DNA of 64,000 bases from Amborella trichopoda (lineage: Eukaryota > Streptophyta > Magnoliopsida > Amborellales > Amborellaceae), in NCBI RefSeq assembly GCF_000471905.2, contig NW_006499799.1, positions 5,119,123 to 5,183,122 on the forward strand, read 5' to 3'. Shown here one piece after another: positions 24,179 to 34,708 of this stretch (its first letter is position 1; every line of letters starts with the position of its first letter). The position numbers and the translations under genes were made by a program. Under the pieces are notes generated by a model. That model saw nothing but the letters and a program-made list of their open reading frames with translations. It was not told the origin of the DNA and made no database searches.

Positions 24179-25256
24179 TGTTGGGCCGGATGGATGATTT
24201 GGTCCACTTCAACATTCGATGTTTGGGTGGATTGCCAACTTGTCAAGCGGGAGATTTCCTGTTGGGCTCTTTGCTTGTGGCTGCTCTCCTAACCACCTCT
24301 TGGTTCTTTGCCTTCCCTTGAGGGTGGAATGGCACAAGAGGTTTTTATCATTCTTTTCAAGCTCTCTTTTTAGAAAAGAATGACCGGTCATCTTAGAAGG
24401 CATGACTGTTTTCAAAAGGTAATGGTCGGTTTGGAGACGATGTCTCTGGGCAAGAGACTCATTTCAGAATGGGCTTATACTTATCTGATTTGCTTTTGGG
24501 AGTTACAGATTTTATTGTAATCACTTTTTTGTTCATGAAATAAAATAGTCTTCCCTTTTGGCTTGCATCCTCCTTTTCTTGTGACTTGTGCTTCTTTGCC
24601 TTTTCGTGGTTTGCTTTGCTCCTCCCTTCCCTTTTGTGCTTGGTTCTTATCCCTCTTTGATGGTGGGGATAATGAATGGGCTAGGAGATTTGTTTTCTGC
24701 CCCGAGGGGAGAGGAGGGGCGGGGGGGTTGGGCAGCGCTTGTCTAGCTTGAATGACTCGAATTCCCTTTTCGATTTTTTATTCAAACCCTTAAGGAGCAC
24801 TTTGACCACAGAGGGTCTCGTGTGTGCAGAGAGCGTAAGGAAGATAGCTTACTTGGCTATCTGGTGTAATGGTATGTGAGTGTGTGCTGAACCCCTGGGG
24901 GAGATCCAAGAATTTTTGTGGATTGAGAGAGAGTATTGCGTACTTGAGATAAATGGTGTCGTTTTTCTGGAAGTGGGCATGCTTTTTTGTTTTTTTTTTA
25001 GGTGAACCAAGATGTGCGTGCAGGGCAACAAGTGTCGAGCGAGGGGTCCACACAGAATTTTAATATTCAGTTGCAATGGGATTGCGTGTCCTCTATGCTT
25101 ATCGGGACGGAGCTTGATCTTTTCGCTCATGTGACACATCGCGTCGCGTGCTGTTCGTACTTCCGTACCTTTAGATCACACGACATTTTGCTCGTGTGAC
25201 GCTTCAGTTTGCATGGCGGTTGTGCTTCTGTGCCCCTGAATCTCGTGACACTTAGC

Positions 25257-25360
25257 CACGTGTGCCTTTTAGGCTTCTTAGTGAGTGGGACACATATCAC
25301 TCTATTGATTTTGCACGATACACTTATTATTATTTTTTCTTTGGTTTTTATAAAAGGGGC
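25257..25360 (+). promoter_or_regulatory. Promoter-like module 2 upstream of PMD gene
   Basis: A G-box core CCACGTGTGC at 25257 and GTTTTTATAAAAGGGGCGCG at 25345, about 150 bp before the PMD start codon at 25498. The TATA context closely resembles module 1 at 23791. Confidence 0.55.
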
Positions 25361-25497
25361 GCGCAAGGGTGGTTTTCGTTTTTACCAGAAATTTTTCGTC
25401 CGAGGGAAAAAAACCCTTATTTTCGTCTGCGCCTCTTTTTTCACCGCTATTCTTGAGCAGGATCTCTTTTTACCCTCTAGTGCTTTCATTAACAACC

Positions 25498-28400
25498 ATG
25501 GCTAGTGCCAGTTCAGCTCCTCCTCAAGGTAGGATATCCTTCTTTGTTTGCTCTCTCTGGTGTGCTTTTGGTTTGGCCATGGTGGTATTTCGTTTTTGGG
25601 CTAATTCCTCTTCTTTTTCTTTCTGGTTCTTCTTGCAGTGGAAATCCTAGATGTGAACCATCTGCCCCATGAAGGGGAATTAGGAACTGATTCATATACT
25701 AGCATTTTTCTCGTCAAGGGGACTTCTCTTAAGGACCTCGCACCTTCTCACGAGATAAAGTGGCCTTCAAGCATCACCTATGCCGGAGAAGTGGCCCAGC
25801 CTATTAGGCATGAAGATGCTAGCGAGGGACCTCTCATTCAAAGGGATGGCATGCCCCTTTATCATGCTCTTCACAGGAATTTCGGTCCCCGTGAGGAATT
25901 TTCAATGCTGGGGAAGAGGATACTGGCCAAGACGAATTTTCAGTGGGCCCCTGGTGATCTTCGTTTTGAGGGAGAACACCAGTATTTGTCAGAGTACAAC
26001 AGTTGGACATTTGATGTCCTCGATGCACATGTCAGCACTCTGAGGGAGAGCGGGCTGGCCACAGCATGCCAGTGCTCGGCTAGCTATTATGATCGTTGTT
26101 CCAACACCATCAAGGCTCTGCTAGAGACATGGTATTATAGGACCAATAGCTGGCTCTTGGACGAAGGTGAGGCGGGAATCACCATTCTAGACTTGTATTT
26201 TGTGGGCGGTTTGCCGATGTTGGGGAGATATATGAAGATTTTATACCCAGCAATAGAGCTATCTTTTGGGAAGAGCCCATCAATGGCAAGCCAGCCCCTT
26301 CTAGTCTCCATGAGTTCTTTGAAATTTTCTTGCTCTTGCACTCGGAGACCAAGCTCAAGTTCGGAGAGGTGCATTTTGAAGCATGGAGAGACTATTTTCA
26401 TGGTGGTCATCAGGATGGCAAAGATGCCAGTTCGAGCTCCTTATGGATAGAAAAGGTGCTTAGAGCGGAGGCAATTAAGGCCTCAAAGAGAACAGTTACC
26501 TCTCCCAGGTGAGGGGAGCAGGACCATGTGTATCTGGCCGCTTACTTGGTCCTCTTCTTATGCAAGTTCGCTCTACCAGGGGAGTGGGGCTACATTATTC
26601 AACCAAGCTGCTTCTATGCGGCTTGCATGATGGCCCAAAGGGAGATTTTTGCATTGGAACAACCTGTTCTATGCAGTATCTATCACGGGTTGGGCTCCAT
26701 TGCGTGTGACAAGGCTCCCTCGAAGAAGATCAATAGCGAGGTCCTAGCATGTGAGGGCCTTCCCGAGCGCTTTACGACAATAGTCTTGGTCCACTATGTC
26801 TTTGGTTGGCTTTCAGCATACTTCCCTGGGACACACGAGATTAATGAAGATCTTACGGATGCCGCCTGTCCCCACATGCTAAGAATTGTTGGGATGAAGG
26901 CTGTATTTAGGAAGCCAAAGAAGGCATGTGAGCTTCTGATCAGCGCCCCTCTTTTTACCAATGGGAGCCCTTTTCTGATAGGGGGCCCTACTGATACTGT
27001 GTATATTGACTTTTTTTATGGGGTCCTTAATGGAGCAACCATGGAGACGAAGTAGGCCATGTACCTCGTACATGGGAGATAAAAGCTGGAGGGCTACTTT
27101 CCTCATCGCCTCACTCGCCAGCATGGCCTAGATCTAGGGTGCTGCTTTACCGTCATCTTCGAAAAGAAGTATGGCAGAAAGAGGGCGCTGCAGGATTCGA
27201 TGGCTCCTGGTGAAAGTCGGGAGGCGTGGATCGAACTTGATGTGAGGACGGCATGGGAGACTTGCCTGTTCCTCCCAAGACTGAGCAAGTTCATGATCCC
27301 TCATTTTGGTCGTGTGGGTCACACAACAGATAGTTATCGACGGTGGTGGGATACCATCAATCGCATGTACTGGCGCTCAGACCACCCATGGTAGGCTGTC
27401 CACAACGCCCAACGCGACGACAAGGCTGGGAAACGCTTCGCTCCCCCCTCTTTCTCGAAGATTTTTTAATTTGAGCAAGTATCCCGCCAGTTGGAGGGAG
27501 CTTGCCCAGCCTCGTTCTTTGGAAAAGGATGATGCTGGCTTGGGATATTTGTCTCTACAGGGCGAGACAAAGTCCTTTTTTGATCACCACAGCTCCATTT
27601 TTTTGTGTGCCAAGGGAAATGTGGTCTCGGGCCGCGAAGGAAGATCAGTCCAAAGCCTGGATGACAAGCCCAAGCGTGGCCAGAGGACACCCCTGCAAGT
27701 GCAAGGTTAAGGAATGCTCCCCTTAGAGCAAGGGAGAAGAGACAAGAGGGAGAAAAGGATCAAAGGGTCCTCAGTTGGTTCCCATGATCTTGAAGAAAAG
27801 AACCCGCTCGAAAGGGAGGGATTCATCCACTGCGGGTGCGGCACCGACAGCTCCTTCTGCCAAGCGTGTGAAAGTTGAGGCTTATGCAGTTTCAACTCTG
27901 CCTCCTGCGATGTCAACGCCGATTGATGTCGAGACTGTGGATGAGGTCCCGAGTGCAGGCGTGGCAACCCCAGCGGCTTCTGTTCCAACAGTTTTGGAAG
28001 CGAAGCTAAGGGCAGGATCTAGCTCGGAGATTCCTTTTTCGATGCCAAAGGCACCAATGGGTCCGTAGGTGTCTGCTCCAGGGGCAGAGGTTGGAGGGCC
28101 TTCGTCTGAGCCTTTCACTGTCCTTCTTGAATCTTTGGCTCTCACGGTCAAGGACTCAACACTTGAGGTCACTTTCCTTGCTACATTGGTTCTTCAACCT
28201 TGCTTGCATCAGCGTCGAGTTTTATGGCGCTTGCTATGAGGCGCATGCTTCGATTGGTCAAGGGATTAGGAAGTGTGCTCTTTCTGATCTCAAAGGGGAG
28301 ATTGTGGTTATTGAGGCTTGCACGGCTGGCTTAAAGGCTATGTACTATGATGAAGGGACCTTTGACCAACTGAAGGGGTTGCTGCGGAATCTTGCGGATT

Positions 28401-28620
28401 GGGGAGCCGAGGCTCTTCTATGCGAAACTTTGGTGCAGGAGACTCATGATGCACGCATAGCTTCCTTACGGGAGAGATTGGCTAAGCAGCGGGCTCTCGT
28501 GAAGAGTCACGAGGAGAAGAAGGAGCAGCTCGCTTCTTGCCAAGCTCGCCTTGAACAACTAGTTCTGCTTTGTAAAAGCGTTTATAGAACAATTACTCCA
28601 TTTCCTACCAGGAAGGAACT
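25498..28620 (+). pseudogene. Plant mobile domain (PMD) protein gene, degenerate
   Basis: Exon 1 is 25498-25528 (MASASSAPPQ). A GT-AG intron at 25529-25638 joins in frame to exon 2 (VEILDVNHLPHEGELG...). The aminotransferase-like plant mobile domain fits by its ordered blocks: TNSWLLDEGEAGITILDLYF, VGGLPMLGR, VYLAAYLVLFLCKFALPGEW, YAACMMAQREIFALEQPVLC, SIYHGLGSIA, VHYVFGWLSAYF, LFLPRLSKFMIPHFGRVGHT and RWWDTINRMYW. A charged, coiled-coil-like tail lies near 28390-28560 (LRERLAKQRALVKSHEEKKE). A frameshift near 26267 and stops at about 26511, 27053 and 27079 break it. PMD proteins are known both as host silencing factors (MAIN/MAIL1) and inside plant transposons; this copy is clearly the transposon-borne kind. 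Confidence 0.85.
25529..25638 (+). other. Intron 1 of PMD gene
   Basis: CAAG/GTAGGATATCC to TTCTTCTTGCAG/TGG, 110 bp with a T-rich 3' end. Splicing joins codon phase 1 exactly. Confidence 0.75.
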
Positions 28621-28699
28621 GAGTCTGGGGGCAGGCGTGGTGGGACCAACCAAAATTTCTACGAACTGTCTAACTAGCAGTCTGGAGTCCGAATTCGAT

Positions 28700-29360
28700 T
28701 CCTATCACGCTGACACGAAGTGAGCCACGTGTTCTTGGGGTGAACCCATGCCATTGAAGACTAGCAATCTTCCCTTTTGGTATTCGATGGGGAAGGGGAT
28801 TTGGTCAATACAACATGGGTAAGGCTTCTTGTATTGGACACTTTCTTGTGCCTTCGATGTTTCTAAGCCTTGGATGCTCTTGTTAATCATCCTCTGGACG
28901 TCTTCTTGAGTAAACATTGTTGCTTGCGAGGCCAGATTGGGCTAGTCGTCAAAGGAGGCAGGAGGGTTTATATGCCTTGGAGATCAGGTCGTAAGAGGAG
29001 GCTGAGGTCTCTCTTCCTGTACACGCTGAGGCTCAAGAGGAAAGTTTTCTTCTCGATGAAAAGATGTTGTTGGTCGAGCATCTTTGAGTCCCTTGAGCCT
29101 ATCTAGAATGTTGTTCAACACATCCTCGAAACGGGCCATCGGATTTACAGGGTCGTCGTCTCTTGGCTTACTACCATTACCTCAACTCGTTCGCCCAGCT
29201 CGAATAGTTCAACAGCGGGGGTGATTCTAGTCATCTTCACACCTTTATTTGGAAACTCATACAATAAGAGTTGAGCTTGCCCAAATTGAGCTTGAGATTG
29301 CCTTGCAGCGTGAGTAAGTATTGGCTCGGGACGACCTTGGGGGTGGATCACTACTGATCT
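28700..29360 (-). pseudogene. Minus-strand Ty3/gypsy gag fragment
   Basis: Reading from 29351 downwards: NILDRLK, then MFTQEDVQRMINKSIQGLET (28917), KPYPCCIDQIPFPIEYQKGR and LLVFNGMGSPQEHVAHFVSA. The (K/R)PYP-x4-D-x-IPFP...F-(N/D)-G-x-G-(S/D)-P-x-(E/Q)-H-V-A-x-F motif is the start of the capsid region in many plant gypsy gags. One frameshift lies near 29145. It is in opposite orientation to the nested element and sits where the front of the 3' LTR should be. Confidence 0.7.
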
Positions 29361-29394
29361 TAGCTTTTGAAGGCCTTGGGGCCATTGTCCATCC

Positions 29395-29461
29395 TGAATA
29401 TGCTCAAGACAGCCTTGGGGCCATATCTGGTCTTCTTGCGGCCATATCTGGTCTTCTTGCT
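29395..29461 (+). repeat. Short tandem duplication
   Basis: GGCCATATCTGGTCTTCTTGC occurs twice in a row at 29419-29461, preceded by two AGGCCTTGGGGCCAT / AGCCTTGGGGCCATA words. It lies next to the truncated start of the 3' LTR. Confidence 0.75.
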
Positions 29462-31042
29462 CGTGATGTATAGCAAGGTGCTACACATTACCGCGGGTAT
29501 TATGGTGTCAATGCTAGAGATACGTGGGGAGAGAGAAGCGGTCGTGCGTTCTCCGCTGGCACAGGTTACTGTGCAAAGCAAGTAACAGCTGACGAGAGAG
29601 AAGCAAGAAAGAAGAGAGAGAGAAAGGGTTTTGAGCTTCATGGTTAGCAAAGGCTAGGGGTAGTTTTCTCTCTCTGGAAAGTTTCCTCTCTCTTTGGCAC
29701 TAAATCCAAGGGTTAGGAGCAAAAAGACAAGTAGAAACAAGCTCAATGCCTCTATTTCATTAAAGAATGATCCGACCCCTTTACAATTACCCTAGATTTA
29801 TATTTCTAGAGAATCCACAAATCAAGGGTGGATGCTGAAAACTAGACCTAATTACAATTAAAAGAAATTACAATAAAATTCTGAATTTAGGAATCAAGAC
29901 CAAAATGCCGCTTAAACCTTTTCTACTAATGACGAAACCATCCCTCTTTGAGGGGCCTTCCGTCATTGTCAGATCTTGAAAGCTTTTTTCGAATGCTTTT
30001 GATGGTGTATTAGACGATCAATCGTCATAGTATTGTTGCTTGTTTGATTCTGAAGATTTTGACGTCTTTTGATCGTCTTGCGTCACACTCTTTCCTGAGT
30101 GGAGGAAACTTGATTAAATCGTGAACTTTTGGCCTTCGCTACAACGCAATCTATTGTGTTTCAAGTTTTTATTTTGATTGCAGATAAGAGGGGAGAATTT
30201 CACAATCGTTTTGCACTAAGTTTTACCCGTTTTTTGTCCTTGCTTGAAGTACTTTATGTTTTCGGGAGATCACCGGAAAAAGGAATTCCGTTGACCGAGT
30301 GATCTTTTTTTGTTCTTCTTTGGAATTTGTGGTTTATCTGACCTTGGATTGAATGTAACAGTTATACCAGTTTGCACCCCTTCATGATATAATCACATTG
30401 GCCCTGTCTTTTTTATGATCCAATGTACTATTTTCAAGTTTATTGCTTCATGATATTCGAGATGCCTTTTTCTTTAAAAGCTCTATCTTCAATGGTTTCG
30501 GGCTCATCTTCTCTCAAGAAAAATCTTGATTCTGGGTCACGTGACGACGCGTGCCGTATATCAAAATGACTAAGTCGTCGAGACCTATCTAGTGTCCGAA
30601 TTTAAGCTTGATCCGACTTCAATTGAGCAATGGGCGGGTGTTTACAGGTCATTCCGAGATGTAAGAATCACAATCTCCATGATTGGGGATTGGTTTCGGT
30701 GAGGCCCCACCGCAATAGTGTACGACTTTACCCTTTAGAGGCAGTTTGGGCCCAGATTGATCTTGGGAGGCTCGATTGAACCCAAATTTGGTTCATAGGG
30801 ATTTTTCGACATTTTGGATGCAACGGTGGTAGTCTGGTACTGTTTTGAAATCCGTAGTAAGCTATAGTTGTAAGGTCTCTTCGTGGCGTGATGGCACTTT
30901 TTTCAAGGTTTCCTAATGTTAGGCTTATTCTGCAGTGTTCCCTTGGTCTGACACCGTCTTGGGCACCAGCAAGACTAGGTTGTCATTGGCTCTCTTCTTA
31001 TTTGTGTTAGGGATGCAGGTATGTCAAAAATGACATACAACA
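29462..31042 (+). repeat. 3' LTR of nested element (front truncated)
   Basis: Aligns with 20347-21895 throughout and ends TGACATACAACA, followed by the ATGGG target duplicate. About 600 bp present at the start of the 5' LTR is absent, replaced by the gag fragment before it. Confidence 0.85.
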
Positions 31043-31047
31043 ATGGG

Positions 31048-31980
31048 ATATCACTGAAATGCCCCCTCCCCGGAACATCAAAGAAATATGTGGACCTCAA
31101 GGTCGCATACAAGCCATAAGGCATTTTATCACATAACTGACAGCCAAGTGCGCACCCTTTAATAGGCTCCTTACGAAAGATACCCCATTTATATAGGACA
31201 ATGAATACCAAGAGGCGTTCGACCAAATCAAGGAATACTTAACCAAACCTCCTGCCCTTTGTCCTCTCAATCCAGACAAACACATGCTCTTATACATATC
31301 TATGAAAGACAAAACCCTGGGAGCAATGTTGGGACAATATGATGACCATGGAAAAGAGAAAACCATGTATTAGATCAGCAAACCATGGTCAACTATGAGA
31401 CGAGATACACGTATGTGAAAAGCATTGCTTAATGCTTGTGTGGGTTATGAAAAAATTAAGACACTATGTCTTATCTCATACAGTCAAGCTCATCTCAAAA
31501 ATAGACCCACTCAAGTACCTATTGGAAAGACGATTCCTTAACGGATGTTTGGCGAAGTGGAGAATGCTATTGAGTGAGTTCGAGATCGAGTAAGCCACAC
31601 AAAAATCAATCAAATGACAAGCCATTGATTGTCGCTTAGTTAAACACGCACTACCAGATAACACTCGCGTTAACATGGATCTCCCTGATGAGGACCTCTT
31701 CACAATTTTGGACTCAACTTGGAAGCTATACTTCGACGGTGCAAAGAACGAATACGTGTCAGGTGTAGGTGTTAAACTATGCTCACCCGAGAATATTTTG
31801 ATGCCAACAGCCATCAAATTGAATTTCCCATCTACCAATCACATTGTTGAATACAAAGCCTTGATAGCCGGGCTGGAGAATGCCATGGAATTGAAGATCC
31901 AACAAATACGAGTCATTGGTGACTTCTTGCTTGTCATAAACCAAGTTCAAGGGATTTGGAAGGATAAAGAATAAAAGCTC
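31048..31980 (+). pseudogene. RT end and RNase H of outer gypsy element
   Basis: RT resumes with DITEMPPPRNIKEICGPQGR (normally RGFLGR). Then come RLLTKDTPFIQDNEYQEAFD, DKHMLLYISMKDKTLGAMLG and several stops. RNase H is at 31720-31970: WKLYFDGAKNEYVSGVGVKL, HIVEYKALIAGLENAMELKI and RVIGDFLLVINQVQG keep the D, E, D acidic residues. The best-preserved open stretch is 31675-31974. Confidence 0.88.
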
Positions 31981-32179
31981 AAACCCTATCAAGAAAAGCT
32001 TGAAAATATGATAAAACATTTTAGCAATCACCTTCCAGCATGCAACTAGGGAAAACAATCGATTTGCCGACACCCTTGCAACCCCTGCTTCAATGGTCAA
32101 CATCCCTTTAAAAGTCACCATGCTGCCATTTTACATCATGCACAAACATGACCCTTTCCCACCAAGAATCTAAAAAGAA

Positions 32180-33500
32180 ATGGAACAACAAAATAAGAAC
32201 GATGGGGAAGTGTCTTTCGTGGCCTCGGATGCACTAGTAAAGGAAAAACCATGGTTCCACGATGTTTTGTCCTTGTTGAAAGATCGGTTATACCCCGACG
32301 GAGCCACAAAAAAGGATAAGGAAACCCTGCGAAGGTTTTTTATGGGTTCCTTAATAAGAAATGACCTTTTATTCAAGAAATATTTTGATGGCATCACCTT
32401 GAGGTGCCTAGATCAGTCAGAAATCGACTAAGTATTAACAGAATTACACAATAAAAGAGGTCACTCTGGGGTAGCTGCTTTGGCTCAGAAAATCAAACAC
32501 CAAGGCTATAATTTGACTACTTTGGTCGATGATTATTGGAAATTTGTTAAGAGGCGTCCCAAATGTCAGCTTTATAGAGACCTCATTCATGCACTATCTG
32601 CACCACTTAACACAACACCGCCTGTATGCCCCTTTGCCATGTGGGGTCTTGATATCATCATAATGATTTTACCAAAAGCCTTAAATGGCCACCATTATAT
32701 ACTAACCGCTACAAAATACTTCTCAAAATGGTTAGAAGCCGCATCAATCACCAAAATTGAAGGTCAACATGTATATCGTTTCATAAAGAACAACATTGTA
32801 TTCAGATTTGGTGTTCCTGGGTTAATCATTATTGACAATGAATCCAACTTCAGAAATGAAAAGCTCACTAAGGTGTGTAAAAGGTTTGGGATGACACATA
32901 AATTCTCCACACCCTACTACCCCAAAGGAAACAGACAAGCAGATGCCATAAACAAAGGACTTCTCAGAATTGCAAACAGAATAATTGAAAGTGGCAATGA
33001 CACAAAAAACTAAATCATGTGCTATGGGCCTACCGGACAACTGAGAAGACTCCTACTGTTAGGACTTCGTACTTGTTAGTATATATAATGGAGGTTGTGC
33101 TACCCATTGGAATTGAAATACTGTCTCTCCAAGAGCTCATTCATAAAGATTTAGATGAGGAACAAAAGATTGAATTACGAGTCACCGCCCTCGCTACTTT
33201 GGATGAAAGATGACTACGACTGACACAAAATATCGTAGCTTACCACCGTAGAATCGAGAGGGCATACCAAAGAAAATTTGTTCCCCGACAATACAGAGAA
33301 TGAGACATGGTACTCAAGAAGATCTTCCACACTCCTGTAAATTCACACCCATTAAGCAAATTCAAACCTAATTGGGAGGGGCCATTCATGGTAACCCGAG
33401 TGCATGTAGTCAATTCTTATAAAATAAAAAATAAGGAGGAGTATGAACTCAATGACCCCATTAATGCAATGTATCTCATATCAAAAAAAAAAAAAACATG
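32180..33500 (+). pseudogene. Integrase of outer gypsy element (broken)
   Basis: Zinc region LHNKRGHSGVAALAQKIKHQ with the two His kept, then RRPKCQLY where the first Cys is Arg. The core has WGLDIIIM (first D) and IIIDNESNFRN (second D), but the third acidic position reads ADAINKGL, Asp where Glu is invariant. Then VLWAYRTTEKTPTVRTSYLL, and a C-terminal part at 33307-33500 with FKPNWEGPFMVTRV and DPINAMYL. Stops at about 32431, 33012 and 33211 break it. Confidence 0.88.
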
Positions 33501-33534
33501 AAGGACGTGGTGAAAACCTAAAAAGGCATCACGA

Positions 33535-33576
<42 letters not shown>

Positions 33577-33675
33577 GTATAGTAGTAAGTAAGAAAGTAA
33601 GAAGGTAGTAGTACGGAAACCGAAAAACCCGAAAACGAAGTGTACTACGTAGTAAGTAAATAAGTAACTACAATA

Positions 33676-33695
33676 NNNNNNNNNNNNNNNNNNNN
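33676..33695. other. Assembly gap (20 N)
   Basis: Twenty N between two AT microsatellites. The bases on both sides (33573-33675 and 33696-33780) are rich in short GTA/TAC/CGAAA words unlike the rest. Confidence 0.98.
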
Positions 33696-33787
33696 AATAG
33701 TAGTACTACTACTAATAAACTAAAAAAAACAAAAATAAAGAAGGAACGGTACGGTAGGTAAACGTAAAAACGTAAACGACTACACGA

Positions 33788-33828
<41 letters not shown>

Positions 33829-34698
33829 ATGATGAATGAAAAATGAAGGATGTGGCGAAAACCCAAAAAGAGTGTCACTGGTATAAATAGAATCATGAAA
33901 AAAAAACCTCTAAAAACGAGGCTCTGAACCAAAACCTCAAGAACAAACAGGTACTTGCAAGTCACAACAATATTGCATAAGCAGTCCCTAAGGGTGGAGA
34001 CTCCTCTTAATCCCTACAAGTTCCCAACAGAACCAACCTCGAGAAGATATGGGAAGGTGATATGAATTGGAGACCGAAGAGACTTCAACCAACCCCGAGA
34101 AGAATGTCGAGACCTCTCCATGAAATAAGTCCTGCAAAAACCTAAAGAACTCCTCATGGTTCTGCGAAACACATGATGGGGACTCCAAAGGCCAAGGGAA
34201 ACGTCAAGTCTCTTGGGCCCTCACGATCTCACATGGAAATTACTTTCATCATCTTTAAATAAATGAATAAAAAAATAAAGAAAATGACCACCAAAGGGTC
34301 CACAGGTGGCAAAAACTGTAAGGCCCGTCCCTCTTTGAAAATGCTTGTCAAATTGACTGTTAAAATCATCCATTTTAAAAAAAAATCCCTTTCTAGAAAG
34401 GATTTCCTCCATCACTACAACAGGTTAAACTATTAGTCGATCTGGCTTCGTTCTCGAAGCCAACTTCGTATGCATGTTATGAAGACTTGAAACTAGTTAG
34501 GCACTCCATGATTGTATGAGTATAACTGCCAACTACCACATATCCGAGATGGGTGAACCTCACCAATGATGACATTGGCTAGTTTGGGAGCATTCTCTCT
34601 CTCGACTCGATACCCTAAGGAAAAAAGAGGCAAACTCATCGTCGTGTGTGTGTATGATGGTCCATTAACTGGAATTTTGGAACAAAAACCCTATAATT

Positions 34699-34708
34699 AG
34701 GGGGGGCT
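34699..34708 (+). other. Polypurine tract of outer gypsy element
   Basis: TTAGGGGGGGCT lies directly before the TGTAATTC start of the 3' LTR, the usual place for second-strand priming. Confidence 0.6.

Larger units (their letters stand above)
19742..31042 (+). mobile_element. Nested non-autonomous LTR element carrying a PMD gene
   Basis: An 11.3 kb insert inside the RT of the outer gypsy. It starts TG, ends CA and has a degenerate 5-bp target duplication. The 5' LTR (19742-21895) and the 3' LTR (29462-31042, front part missing) are clearly homologous. No RT, RNase H or integrase is found between them. The inside has a minisatellite, a small transcription-unit-like block, a plant mobile domain gene and a minus-strand gag fragment. 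It therefore depended on another element for movement. Confidence 0.85.
33501..34708 (+). other. 3' spacer of outer gypsy element, with gap
   Basis: Non-coding. It has two (TA)n tracts (33536-33572 and 33787-33826) around a gap and unusual sequence, then 0.9 kb of spacer up to the PPT. No gene is supported. Confidence 0.6.

Noticed and set aside
28670..28710. T-arm-like word AGTCCGAATTCGATTCCTATC suggesting a tRNA or SINE
   Set aside because: The rest of a cloverleaf or a Pol III A box is not visible upstream.
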